From Bathynomus jamesi (lineage: Eukaryota > Arthropoda > Malacostraca > Isopoda > Cirolanidae): a DNA stretch of 64,000 nt. The notes below the pieces were generated by a model that was not told the origin of the DNA, did not search any database, and saw only the letters and a program-made list of their open reading frames with translations. A program made the translations under genes and the position numbers. Shown piece after piece: positions 1-10,729 of this stretch (the first letter of the stretch is position 1; every line of letters starts with the position of its first letter). The stretch spans positions 519,501-583,500 of the forward strand of contig JAJOZX010000090.1 of NCBI GenBank assembly GCA_023014485.1, written 5' to 3'.

Positions 1-1289
1 ATTTATCTTCTGAATTATGTAAATAGACAGAAATAAAACTGTTTGCAGAAATGATCTTCTTTCCACTTTTCGTAAGCAAATAAGGGAAAATTGATTCATA
101 AATCAAAGATTTAAAAGTGAATATAAAAATAGAGGAAAAATAAACAACGAATGAACATATGGCTATAGTAATGGGAGTTTGAGTCGGTTGCTATTTGGAA
201 TTAAGGATCATTTTAGTTCTTAAATTGCGCTAAAGTAACCCTTAAGCGCCTAGTTAAACCAACGTAACGACGTTCAATCCCTTTTACGTTTGATTTTCAA
301 TGGGATCCGTATTATAGAAAACACTATTACCAAGAAAAAAACAGACTTTACCGTAAATGACGTAGTAGGAAGTGAAACGAAATTCACGAAATAATTACTC
401 ATTTCTGTGAACTGTAAACAAAAGATTTATTTGCTATTAAAAAAAATCAAAGACATCAGATTTATAGGACCAGTTTCTTAACTCTGGAAATGAAGATTCT
501 TGGCCATTAATATTTGGAGAAGGAAATCAGCGATTTTTATTTCTCATTAGGTCTCAAATTATAAAGAATTAATGGTAAAGACTAAAGATACTTACTGAAA
601 CGAGTCATCCTTTCCATTTTCTGTTTATATCCGGGTTTCTCCTATTAATTAATAATAACATGTCATCCCACTGTTTAGGATTATGTTAGGATCGATAAAC
701 GAGTCTGGTTTAATTATCAATTTAAATTAAACAAATTATTTTCGTGCTTCTTCAAATTTGAATGTAATATTTATAGATTCTAATTTCCTGAATATTAACA
801 TCATACGTTAATATTTTCTACTTCTGTTCAACAAATACGTGTTTATCAAAAGCAGAATCTTTGGACGAAGTGTTTTCAAAGTAATTTTCCGCTTCTTTTG
901 GTAATGATTTCAGTTTTACGCTGTTTGGGTTGCCGCTCAGAGGCTTCTGGGTATCGATTTTAGTTTTAATTATTCGTGTTCAAAGCGTTTCTCTGTCTGT
1001 AATCATCTCTGGATCTTACATAGTATTTTTACACTGTTTCAGAGCAGCGAAAATGTTTAGGGAAGTGATAAAGGATAAAAGTTACAAGTGGAATCATGAT
1101 GAAAACTGAACCAGAAATAGAAATTTAAAAATTTATAACTATTTGTTGGTAGATTAGGCTGCGAGGAATTGGACGATTGAAGAATCATGACTGAGTGTTG
1201 GTTGAAGTGTTTTGATTTAAAAGGACTAAAATTCTAAGATTGAATGGGGATGAATGAGCGGCTAAATTTTTAAGATCATTAAAACTAAT
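1..1289. other. AT-rich stretch, nothing recognised
   Basis: No reading frame with a recognisable domain, no tandem repeat and no inverted repeat stood out on either strand. The base composition is AT-rich like the rest of the window. Confidence 0.5.
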
Positions 1290-1297
1290 ATTGTGAC

Positions 1298-1502
1298 TAG
1301 GGTTACCAGAAGTCCGGCAAAAGGAGGACATGTCAGGTATTAATTGGGTCGTTTGAGGTTGTGGGAAACTCATTTTGGAGTCTGGATCATATCTCAGTAA
1401 AAAGACGGACAATATCAACATATTTAAAATGCTTGCTGGACAGAGGACATGAGGTTGAAAAGGAGGACATGCCCTCCTTTTGCCGAACGTCTGGTAACCC
1501 TA
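1298..1502. mobile_element. hAT-type MITE (TAGGGTTACCAGA ends)
   Basis: The left end TAGGGTTACCAGAAGTCCGG and the right end, read inverted, TAGGGTTACCAGACGTTCGG form terminal inverted repeats that extend into a shared AAAAGGAGG tract. Both sides carry the same 8-bp flank ATTGTGAC (1290-1297 and 1503-1510). A perfect 8-bp target duplication with short TIRs and no coding capacity is typical of non-autonomous hAT elements. Confidence 0.85.
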
Positions 1503-1510
1503 ATTGTGAC

Positions 1511-1899
1511 GGCAAAGATTGGTATGATCTCGTATCGGTGAATTTTCATTCTTAGTCAAAGCCACTCGGTCCTATAGCTGATTCCTTTATGGGAGCCGAT
1601 TCTCACCTTCAGCAACCTGCTGGGAGAGCCAATATATGTTCCTCGCTCACAGCAAGGACAAGAAAACTTGAAAAAACACCACCAGACCGCCTTAACGGGG
1701 AATACGAGCTTTCAGTTTGAAGAGAGAACCTAGTGTAAACGGATTTTTTAATAAAAGCTTAAATTTGAAGGCAGAAAAACTTTGGCGTAGAATAAACGTG
1801 AATTGGTTTTGAAAGGACCATTAAGATATCCTAAATGCAGGAGACAAGTGCATCTTATGTTTTTGGGGACAGAAGTTAGTGCCTAGTTCTGTAAAGGTC
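1511..1899. other. Spacer without recognised content
   Basis: No convincing coding or repeat structure was seen. It may hold the decayed 3' continuation of the Penelope-like reverse transcriptase that lies on the minus strand to its right. Confidence 0.3.
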
Positions 1900-2680
1900 T
1901 TCTTCCTATAAACTCAAGTGCAAAGTTTATTGTTAATTCGAGATATTTTAATGTTGAGAAAGGGCAAAGAGTTATTTGTTTCAGTTTCCATCGTATATTT
2001 AATGTTAGGATGCCAGGGATTAATAAACTCTAAAAATCGTTCAGCACTCCTTTGTTCCTCAGAGATAACTGTTGCATCATCGGCATGCCTTCTATAATAC
2101 TTTGAGATAAATTGCAAAGGACAGTTTCCATGATGATCTTTTAAAGATGTACAGTACCATTAAAATTATTAGCCAAAGACAAACCAAGGGAAGATCCTAT
2201 GGCAACCCCATCAGTCTGAAGGTACAGTTGATTATTGATAGTGAAATACGAGCCCAGTGAAGAAAGTTCGGATCTTTATCTTTATAGCACCCCAAATTTA
2301 TGTGTGCCCTTGACGATTGGTTAGGTAAAGTTGTGATATTTTCGTTAGTTTTAAGTTTTTTCGAAAATATAACAATGGGAGTGCTATCAAAGAACGCAGT
2401 AAAACAGTAATAAAAATAGCACCCCTATTGTTATATTTTCGTTAAAACTAACGAAAATATCACAACTTTACCTAACCAATCGTCAAGGGCATACAGAAAT
2501 TGGGGGTAATATAAAGGAAAAGATCCGAAAGTTCCAATAATTCGCTAAAATAGGCCTTATGAAAGTCGTGAAAGGGTGTATTATGATTCGAAAAAAGATA
2601 TTATTTAATATAATATATGTAGTCTCTTGTAACGGAACGTTGGTAAAGAGAGAAGTGACATCATAGCTAAACACAGAATA
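1900..2680 (-). pseudogene. Penelope-like element reverse transcriptase, fragment
   Basis: Read on the minus strand, three pieces appear in the order expected for a Penelope-like reverse transcriptase. The first is a segment with SYDVTSLFTNVPL (about 2674-2600). The second is a QTDGVAIGSSLG segment (about 2215-2170). The third is an ADD-containing segment followed by HPNIKYTMETE and LPFLNIKI (2117-1914). PLE reverse transcriptases copy element RNA at the target site. The gene is interrupted by a 257-bp GGATC-type MITE (2270-2526) and has stops and frame changes, so it is dead. Its N-terminus is not found here. The GIY-YIG part of a related copy lies at 3514-3840. Confidence 0.7.
2270..2526. 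mobile_element. GGATC-type palindromic MITE inside the PLE
   Basis: It starts GGATCTTTATC and ends AAAAGATCC, with perfect 8-bp flanking duplications GAAAGTTC at 2262-2269 and 2527-2534. The arms contain the shared core GACGATTGGTTAGGTAAAG and its inverse. A central spacer of about 90 bp separates partly complementary halves. It splits the PLE reverse transcriptase. Confidence 0.85.
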
Positions 2681-2699
2681 AGAAGCATTCTAAATGCAA

Positions 2700-4400
2700 A
2701 AAAACTTCACTTTTTTCTACGTGAAGGTCAAAATATGAAAATAAAAACCCACTCTAATAGACAGAGTTTATTTCCACGACAGTTTCGACGCCCACTGGCA
2801 TCCTCCTCGGGTGGATACAGAAACACAAATGAACCAAAACAAGAGGGAAAAACAGTTCAGGGATCGACCGTTAAGAAATTCGCACCTAGGTTAGATTCCA
2901 TTCTCTCGAGACAGGAGGGTCATTTTCATTAAGTACATTCGCACAAATTTTAAAACTATCTTCCTGTTCTAAACATACAGATTCTATTATTTTTTACATA
3001 ATTATTACATTTATAATTAAATTTATTACATTTAATATTGCATAATTATTAATTACAGAAATTATAAATTTATTATTACATTGGTTATTACATTGTTGTT
3101 TATTATACAGAAATTATAAACCGAAAAACGAATGAAAAAAGCCGATTAGGAAATAATCCAGAGACCATTGAGAAATTCGCACCTAGGTTAGATATCGTTC
3201 TCCCGAAACCAGAAGGGCATTTTATTACAGGGTCAGCTTATAACTACATTCCCACAAATTAAAACTATCTTCTTGTTCTACTGTATACATACAGATTCTA
3301 ATATTTTTACATAATTACTGCATTTATTATTACATTTACATTTTTTACATTTATTATTATTACCTTTACCCTAATCATTAAATTTATAATATTACCTTTA
3401 TTATTACATCTGTTGCATTTATATTTATTTCCACATTAATTACTTCCATTATTACATTTACTAAAAGCGAGTAAGGAAACATTCCAATCCAGAGACATTT
3501 AAGAAATTCACACTTAGGTTCGAACACGTTCCCACGACTCCGTAAGGGATTTATTGACCAAGAATCTCATTAAAGGGTCTAACTTATAAGTACCTTCGCA
3601 CAAATTAAAATTATCTACTTTTTCTATACACACAGATTCTATTATTTTTCTTTTGACATAATTATTACATTTATAAAGTACCTTACTTGATTCCCAATCT
3701 ATAGCATGATTATTTTGGCTAGCGTGATAAAAAATGGCATTATTAGTATTACAACTTCTGAAGGCATATTTGTGTTCTTTGATACGGGTTTCAATATTTC
3801 TTCCAGTTTCTCCCACGTATGTATGTATACAGTAGAACAAGAAGATAGTTTTAATTTGTGGGAATGTAGTTATAAGCTGACCCTGTAATAAAATGCCCTT
3901 CTGGTTTCGGGAGAACGATATCTAACCTAGGTGCGAATTTCTCAATGGTCTCTGGATTATTTCCTAATCGGCTTTTTTCATTCGTTTTTCGGTTTATAAT
4001 TTCTGTATAATAAACAACAATGTAATAACCAATGTAATAATAAATTTATAATTTCTGTAATTATAATTATGCAATATTAAATGTAATAAATTTAATTATA
4101 AATGTAATAATTATGTAAAAAATAATAGAATCTGTATGTTTAGAACAGGAAGATAGTTTTAAAATTTGTGCGAATGTACTTAATGAAAATGACCCTCCTG
4201 TCTCGAGAGAATGGAATCTAACCTAGGTGCGAATTTCTTAACGGTCGATCCCTGAACTGTTTTTCCCTCTTGTTTTGGTTCATTTGTGTTTCTGTATCCA
4301 CCCGAGGAGGATGCCAGTGAGCGTCGAAACTGTCGTGGAAATAAACTCTGTCTATTAGAGTGGGTTTTTATTTTCATAAGAAGCATTCTGATTACTATTT
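2700..4400. repeat. 1.7-kb inverted repeat of PLE 3' sequence
   Basis: The segment at about 2729-3270 recurs inverted at about 3820-4380. Recognisable shared pieces are ATAAAAACCCACTCTAATAG, the CCTCCTCGGGTGGATAC stretch and the TAGATTCCATTCTCTCGAG region. The 3270-3820 spacer carries the GIY-YIG part of a PLE. The arms are very similar. The same sequence recurs at 42640-43230. Confidence 0.8.
3514..3840 (-). pseudogene. PLE GIY-YIG endonuclease domain, C-terminal part
   Basis: The 108-residue frame contains YVGETGRNIETRIKEHKYA, the second half of a GIY-YIG nuclease core of the type fused to Penelope-like reverse transcriptases. It is followed by the NAIFYHASQNNHAIDW segment and ends with a LDPLMRFLVNKS-type tail usual for this family. 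The domain makes the target-site nick in PLE retrotransposition. The N-terminal half with the first tyrosine motif is missing because the frame starts within repeat sequence. It sits in the spacer of the 2.7-4.4 kb inverted repeat. Confidence 0.8.
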
Positions 4401-4479
4401 CTTTTATAAAATCATAGGAGTTCCTTAATAAGAACTGGTTAGCAGAAAGGCGAGAAATTAAGGGAACCCAAAATTTGGC

Positions 4480-4610
4480 TAATATATAACAAGCCATGTT
4501 GTATGCAGCCAACCTTTTACGCTGGACTTGTATTTCAGTTTCAATAGTCAACTGTACCTTCAGACTGATGGGATTGCCATGGGATCTCCACTCGGCCCTA
4601 AACAAATATG
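4480..4610 (+). pseudogene. PLE reverse transcriptase fragment
   Basis: Plus-strand translation around 4550-4600 gives QTDGIAMGSPLGP, the same PLE reverse transcriptase motif as at about 2190 on the opposite strand. Only this short piece is recognisable. The two motif copies lie in opposite orientation on either side of the 2.7-4.4 kb inverted repeat. Confidence 0.6.
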
Positions 4611-4619
4611 CATATGAGC

Positions 4620-5800
4620 CCTTTATTATGCAAGGCCGTCTCAGCCAGGAACAATAAAACGTTAAATTAAGAAACTAATGTATTGATAAATACACGAGCA
4701 AAACAGTTGGATTCTCCAAATATAAAGAAAATTAACAAAGTAAATTTTATACTTAATACAAAGCTGCCTAAATATAAAAAAAAAAAATTCAGTACCTGAA
4801 CGAAACTTAACCTAACCTAAATTACGTACAACATTAAATATTTGAACAACTGACACTTTCAACTGTTTTCAGATCAATGTACAAATAGGGTTTTATTAAC
4901 AAAGAACACGCCAAGCAGTTTACTAATGAGAAATCGTGAAATCTGGCTCCCAACTGCGTGTCCTTTTTGCAGAAGAAAACACTTAGGTTATTCGCCTTAT
5001 ATTTTGCCGTTTCTATGCGATCAAATCCATAACTTTAATTTCGTCAATAGAGGTAAATTCTTCACAAGGAAATCTTCGACGAAATTTATTTCCCCATTTT
5101 GAAATATTTCACACCTCGAACGCTGAAATTCTGACAATTAATAATCAGCCGTTTGCTTTCAAGCATAAAAAAAAATGTCAAACGTATTCAGTGCAGTAAG
5201 CACCCTTTGTAAGAGAGAAAGTCAGAATAGAAGCCAGGTATTAGAATCTTCACTTTAACACGTCAAATCATGCCGCACTCTAAAACAAAGCCTCGTAATT
5301 TTCCATCTTAAAAAGAGCAGTTATTGTACTTACGACCTTTATATGATTTATTAAAAGCAAGAGTTTAAGGAAAAATGATGAATATCGTGAAGATTTCGCA
5401 GAACTGAAACATCTGTTTTAGAATCTAAGAAAATAATACCTCGCGACGCCTCTCCGCATCCCACTCGTTGTTTCTTGATCACCACCCCTTTTAATTTACA
5501 ATATATATATATATATTAGTGACAATACGCGAAATCAGGCATGAAGATAATGCCTAGGCAAGAAGTTACAGCTTATACAGCATTAGTTACAATGGTCCTT
5601 TCACTGTTTAGGTTGTTATATTAGTTTAGGTTAGGTTAAGTTATATTATTATTATTATAGATATGTAAATAGACATTATACTTATGATTATATACATTCT
5701 TAGCTTTCAGCTTATTGCCTAGGAATTAAGCTTAATACCAAGAATTTAAGCTTAATGCCATATTTAGCTTATTGCCGCTAACATATATATATACAGTATA
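4620..5800. other. Gene-free AT-rich spacer
   Basis: Only short simple repeats were seen: (TA)n at about 5500-5516, an (ATT)-like run at about 5646-5658, and a GGTTAGGTTAAG motif near 5628. No domain was recognised. Confidence 0.4.
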
Positions 5801-5805
5801 TGCAA

Positions 5806-5995
5806 ACAATTCACAAACAGCACGTGATCTTTTTAATAAGCAAAGAACCACAGGGAATCGGAAAAATAAAACACGAAGTCCAAGCGCTTCGTGATATATT
5901 CACATCTTCAGGGACAAGGGAGAAATAGGCAGAATTTACAAAGTACACGAGTTTAAATACATAAGCAAAAAAATTCCCCAATAGGCAACTCAATC
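5806..5995 (-). repeat. PLE terminal repeat (pLTR), diverged copy
   Basis: This segment matches the 25.9 kb PLE terminal repeat: GTGATCTTTTTAATAAGCAA, an accaacaggg-like stretch and CGTGATATATTCACATCTTC. It lies downstream of the minus-strand PLE frame at 6460-7390, separated by a MITE, which fits a 3' terminal repeat of that copy. Confidence 0.65.
5888..5911 (-). ncRNA. Hammerhead ribozyme-like core, damaged
   Basis: On the minus strand CTGAAGA is followed by T, the stem GTGA-ATATA-TCAC, then GAA and GCGC. The core requires GAAA; here one A is missing, so cleavage is unlikely. The 25.9 and 26.0 kb copies keep GAAA. PLE terminal repeats are known to carry minimal hammerhead motifs. Confidence 0.55.
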
Positions 5996-6145
5996 TAAAA
6001 CCATACGATAATCTAAAAACGTAATCTAAAAAATTCCCTAATACTTAGGTAACCTAATCTAAGGGCTACTAAACTATCGAATACATAGAAAACTATTAAC
6101 TACATGAAAGAAATTATGCAATTAAAAATGTACACATAAAAATAA

Positions 6146-6353
6146 GGATCACCTGAAGATCAGGGCCTCCAGCCTTCTTTAGTTAGCCTTATAAGGCTAA
6201 CTAACGAAAATATCACGACCTAACCTAACCAATCGTCAAGGACGTACAGTTGACCTAACGATTGGTTAGGTTAAGTCGTGATATTTTCGTTAGTTAGCCT
6301 TACAGTATAAGGCTAACTAAAGAAGGCTGGAGGCCCTGATCTTCAGGTGATCC
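6146..6353. mobile_element. GGATC palindromic MITE, copy 1
   Basis: It begins GGATCACCTGAAGATCAGGG and ends with the inverse. The two halves are nearly complementary over the whole length, so a single strand would form one long hairpin. Perfect 8-bp flanks AAAAATAA lie at 6138-6145 and 6354-6361. Confidence 0.9.
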
Positions 6354-6459
6354 AAAAATAATAAGTTATTAAAAATATTTATTTATAAGGAGGATTAAAT
6401 AATTAAAACGGGCAATTAAGTGGCAAGAATGCGGTAGTCTAAGGAAAAAGACGGCGCAA

Positions 6460-7328
6460 TCATCGATACGGGCTGTTTCCAGTATAATGTACCACCTTTC
6501 TGACAATGTATGAATCTAATTTGTAAAGGCCAGGACTAATATTAAGAACATAATCAAAATTATTCTTGATCACACTCGATTCGATTATATTTCTATTAAC
6601 AATGGATTTACTAGAAATTAATTTGAAGACATTTTTCCAATCTATGGGATGGTTAGTATCTCTTACGTGAATGAAAATGGCGTTAGATTCCTGGCCGGTT
6701 CTTATGCTGCATTTTTGCTGCTTCATACGTAATTCTAGGATCTTGCCAGTTTGACCAATGTAAAATTTAGGATCACCTGAAGATCAGGGCCCCCAGCCTT
6801 CTTTAGTTAGCTTTATAAGGCTAACTAACGAAAATATCACGACCTAACCTAACCAATCGTCAAGAGCGTACAGTTGACCTAACGAATGGTTAGGTTAGGT
6901 CGTGATAGTTTCGTTAGTTAGCTTTACAAGGCTAACTAAAAAAGGCTGGGGGCCCTGATCTTCAGGTGATCCAAAATGTATTACATAATGTGCATGGAAT
7001 TTCATATACACAACCCTGTTCATTTAAAGGAGAGTTTTTGATCAATATATTCTTTATTATATCTAAAAATTTTAACGCGATATTTACGTTAAAAGTCATC
7101 AGTAGTTTAGGCAGTTCAAGGAAATTTTCATTAAATGGTAATGCTAAGATGTTTCTAGTGTTATAAGGAGTTTTGTCTTTTACCTCGTAGAAGGTTTTCT
7201 TTGCCATTTTCAAAGATTTATCTATGCAGTTCTTTGGATATTTTAAATGAAACGCACTTTTATATATTTTACTAATTTCATCATCAATGAATTCTAGGCT
7301 ACAAATTCGTAAGCATCTTAGGAACAAA

Positions 7329-7365
<37 letters not shown>
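6460..7365 (-). pseudogene. Penelope-like element, linker and GIY-YIG endonuclease
   Basis: Minus-strand frames 7390-6962 and 6726-6460 together give a PLE C-terminal region. It contains the linker with NCIDKSLKMAKKTFYEV, the YEIPCTLCNTF cysteine segment, the GIY-YIG core, then RMKQQKCSIRTGQ, HPIDWKNV and a LDSYIVRK tail. The two frames are separated only by a 203-bp MITE (6770-6972) inserted within the codons of the CNTFYIGQTG motif; the coding sequence continues exactly on each side of the 8-bp duplication. The 5' end stops in the (TA)n tract at 7331-7371, so the reverse transcriptase is absent. Confidence 0.8.
6770..6972. mobile_element. GGATC palindromic MITE, copy 2
   Basis: It is 203 bp with ends GGATCACCTGAAGATCAGGG and the inverse. 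The 8-bp flanks are AAAATTTA (6762-6769) and AAAATGTA (6973-6980), one mismatch. The insertion splits the GIY-YIG codons of the PLE. Confidence 0.88.

Positions 7366-7371
<6 letters not shown>
7331..7371. repeat. (TA)n microsatellite
   Basis: About 20 TA units form the shared boundary between the minus-strand PLE fragment and the plus-strand LINE. Confidence 0.9.
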
Positions 7372-7375
<4 letters not shown>

Positions 7376-8083
7376 ACAAAGACAGAACATGTCACCTCTT
7401 TAATAATTTAGAAATTTTGCACCTTGCCTGTAATAACCCTTGCTCAAATGATTCTCACTGTAAACTCATAGATAGGTATTATAGTAAGATAATATCCCTG
7501 TTAAGAGAAGCAGGAAGCCCACTGATTAAATCTTACAACTATCATACTAAGGTTATTCCTGGATGGAATGATTTTATTGCTCCCCTGAAGAGAAAATCGA
7601 AAGACGCCTATGATTTGTGGTGCTTTCATGGTAGACCCAGATTAGGACCAGTATACATGAATATGTGTAGAAGTCGGGGTCAGTATAAGGCGGCCATAAG
7701 GCGATGTAAACAGGAAGAAGAGTCTATTCGAGCATCAAAAGCCTGTGAAGCTCGCATAAATAACGATAATAAAAATTTTTGGAAATTTGTTAAGAATCAA
7801 ACGGGTGTCAAAAATGTCCTCCCTCCGACAATCGATGGGGTGTCGGGGGAGGATGAAATTGCAAGGCTGTGGAAAAACCACTACTCTAACATTCTTAACA
7901 GTGTGAGTAGGGATAATCTTAAGATAGATTTTCATTTTCTGAAGTAAAGAGGTTAATTAAAGAGTTAAAGACTGGTTCTGCGTCAGGTGTAGATGACTTA
8001 TCGAATGAGCACTTAAAATATGCAAATGACGTAGTATGTCTGCATATATCATTGCTCCTATCAGCCATGCTTGCTCATAGCTA

Positions 8084-8705
8084 CAGTGGAACCTCGCTTA
8101 ACGAGCATAATTCGTTCCCGAATTGTGCTCGTTATGCAAAATGCTCGTTAAGCAAGGCAATTTTTTCCATAGGAATCAATGTAAAATATGATAATGCGTT
8201 CCATGCTTAAAAAATACTTAAAATAATATTTATAATGATATTTAAAGGCGTTTTTTAAATTATTATTGCATGAAATGAAAAGATTATTAATAAAAATTAA
8301 CCCTAAAGAGAATGTAAATAATTAGTAAACGGTGAAATTTATAAATAACTTACGAAGAGAGAAGGTGCTCCTGACGCACGCAAAGGAAATGAAGAGACAG
8401 GGGAGGAGGAGAGGGTTATTGAGGGGAAGGAGGAGAATCGTCTTCGTTCAATGCAATAACATTCTCGACGAGCTCACAGTCACTAGCTTTAAATTTTTTA
8501 GAGGCACTTTCACTTTCTTTTGGATCCTTTTTCACGAGGAAACTGTCTAGAGACATTTGTTTTTGTCTACGCTTTAAATTTTGACGAAATATTTTGCTCG
8601 TTAAGCAAAGTGTCGCTCGTTATGCAAGGTAATTTTCCCCCATTCTTTTGGCTCGTTATACGAATTTCTCGTTATACGAGGCACTCGTTAAGCGAGGTTC
8701 CACTG
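8084..8705. mobile_element. Pogo/Tc1-type MITE (CAGTGGAACCTCG ends)
   Basis: TIRs begin CAGTGGAACCTCGCTTAACG on both sides, with TA dinucleotides at 8082-8083 and 8706-8707. Several further gctcgtta-type subterminal motifs lie near both ends. No transposase is encoded. It interrupts the LINE coding sequence exactly at a TA. Confidence 0.85.
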
Positions 8706-9902
8706 TATATCCCTGCAGAGTTCATGAGGGTATATATCTTGCCCCTGGTCAAAAATAAGTACGGAGGAGACATTCTGTCCAGCAATAATTACAGGCCTAT
8801 TGCTGTCGCTTCCTGCTTCTCGAAACTACTAGAAAAACTCTTGTTACTCCGATTAAATGATTTCCGATGGACATCTCCTAATCAGTTTGGCTTTAAAAGG
8901 TCCCACTCAACTGACCTGTGTATCTATGTACGTAAAGAAACAATATTTAAATACATTGACAGTAATTCAACCATTTATAGCTGTTTCCTTGATATAAGTA
9001 AGGCATATGATAGGGTGAACCACAATATTTTATTTGCAAAACTAGAAGACAGGAAGGTTCCCATGTACATATTAAATTTATTGAAATTTTGGTATTCCCA
9101 CCAATCTTTCACTGGTGGGGCAATGTACTATCCGAGTGTTTTGGCTCCTCTTGCGGGGTGAGACAAGGCTCCTTGCTCTCCCCTATGCTGTTTAATGTTT
9201 ATATCGACGGATTAATTGCTTCACTTAATGAGGCAACAGTGGGATGTTGTATAGATAACACAAGGATAAATAACTTAGTTTATGCCGATGATATGGTGTT
9301 AATAAGTCCCTCTATTAAAGGTCTGGATCGGCGACTAAACGTCTGCGAAGTGTATTCGCAGAAACATGATATTCTTTTTAATGTTACAAAAACTAAGGTT
9401 ATGCAATTTCATCCTAAAAGCTGTAATCAGCCAGCTGATATAAGGTTTAAAATGAATGGTGAAGTAATTGAGGAAGTACAAGAGTTTAAGTATTTGGGTC
9501 AAACTATTACCAGCTCCTTGAGTGATGACTCGGATATAAGAAAACAATCTCGAAGCCTGTGTGCTAAAGCGAATATGACCATAAGGAACTTTCGTTTCTG
9601 TACAAGTGAAGCTAAAGACACACTCTTTCGTACTTTCTGCAGTAATATATACGGTCAGCAACTCTGGGTGAATTATAAAAAAGGTTCTGGCAGAACCCTA
9701 AATTTGCTGTACAACAGGTCTTTTAGACTCTTGCATAAATTACCCCCGAGATGCTCTGCTTCGCAAATGTTTGCTACCCGCAATGTCCCGAGCTTCCCGG
9801 AGGTAACCAGACGTGCTCAACACAGTCTAATGCAAAGAATTAAAAAATCAACCAACCCGATCATCCAAGTTATCCATGAGTCCTGCCATTTATCCTCTAA
9901 GC

Positions 9903-10227
9903 CAGTGGTTCCCAACCTGGGGTCCCCGGACCCCAGGGGGTCCGCGAAGGTAGTACTGGGGGTCCGTGAGCTTTCAATATTTCGAAAGGCTCCAATGGAA
10001 ATCGTACATTTACCCACGATAAGGGCTAATACTTTTTTAATACGCTGTATTTTAATTGCATTCTCAGTTATATATCTTTTATTTGATAGCGAAAAATGTG
10101 AAAAAAGTTAATTATTAGTTAATAAAAACAGTTTGTTGGGTAGACGGAAGCTTTCAAAAACAGGGGTCCGTGGGAAAAAAATAAAAATAAAAGGGGTCCT
10201 TGGTGGTGAAAAGGTTGGGAACCACTG
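9903..10227. mobile_element. hAT MITE (CAGTGGTTCCCAACC ends)
   Basis: Left end CAGTGGTTCCCAACCTGGGG and right end GGTTGGGAACCACTG are inverted repeats, flanked by perfect 8-bp duplications CTCTAAGC (9895-9902 and 10228-10235). The CAGTGGTTC terminus is characteristic of hAT elements. It is inserted near the 3' end of the LINE ORF. Confidence 0.93.
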
Positions 10228-10416
10228 CTCTAAGCTATGGACTTCTTGGTACAAAAACGTCTGTCTGTAGCTCCACTTAACTTCGACAGTGCAGTATTAT
10301 TTCTAATCAATTGTATATATTTCTATCCTTAGTATATGAACTGTCATTGTATTAATAATATTTGTCATATGGATTATAGTCTGCCAATAAACCTTTTCAT
10401 TTTCATTTTCATTTTC

Positions 10417-10419
<3 letters not shown>

Positions 10420-10454
<35 letters not shown>

Positions 10455-10456
10455 TA
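10420..10456. repeat. (TA)n(TG)n microsatellite
   Basis: Runs of TA then TG follow the LINE tail and directly precede the next MITE. Confidence 0.85.
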
Positions 10457-10723
10457 CAGTAAGATTGTTAAACTAGTGATTTTAAGAAATCCCTAGTAAG
10501 ATTGTTAATTTAGTGATTTCACGAAATCCCTAAAATTTTCAGTAATTTCTCGTAATTACTGTTTCACTCAGGGACTCCAGGGCGTTACTGAAATACTTAA
10601 GAATTTCACTTAACCTACCCTAACTTCCTCAAGTCCCTAAGTGAAACAGTAATTACGCGAAATCATTCGTTTCACAATCTTATAAAGGGATTTCATGAAA
10701 TCACTAGTTTCACAATCTTACTG
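10457..10723. mobile_element. TA-flanked MITE (CAGTAAGATTGT ends)
   Basis: The ends CAGTAAGATTGT and ACAATCTTACTG are inverted and TA-flanked. The motif AAGATTGTTAA followed by AGTGATTT occurs twice near the left end (10457 and 10498) and twice inverted near the right end. Only a central part around 10560-10640 is unrelated. Confidence 0.8.
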
Positions 10724-10729
10724 TAATAT

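Larger units (their letters stand above)
7385..10418 (+). pseudogene. Non-LTR retrotransposon ORF2 with 3' end
   Basis: Frames at 7417-7947, 8705-9161 and 9160-10270 together read as the region after the endonuclease plus a full non-LTR reverse transcriptase. Visible are NNYRPIAVASCFSKLLEKLL, QFGFKRSHSTD, FLDISKAYDRVNH, VRQGSLLSPMLFNVYIDGL and the catalytic VYADDMVLISPS (about 9277-9312). These are followed by NVTKTKVM and EFKYLGQTITS. One-base shifts near 7940 and 9110 and two MITEs (8084-8705, 9903-10227) break it. Without the second MITE the frame would end at a TAG at 10268. The 3' end has AATAAA and a (CATTTT)n tail at about 10396-10420. The endonuclease is missing. Confidence 0.8.
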
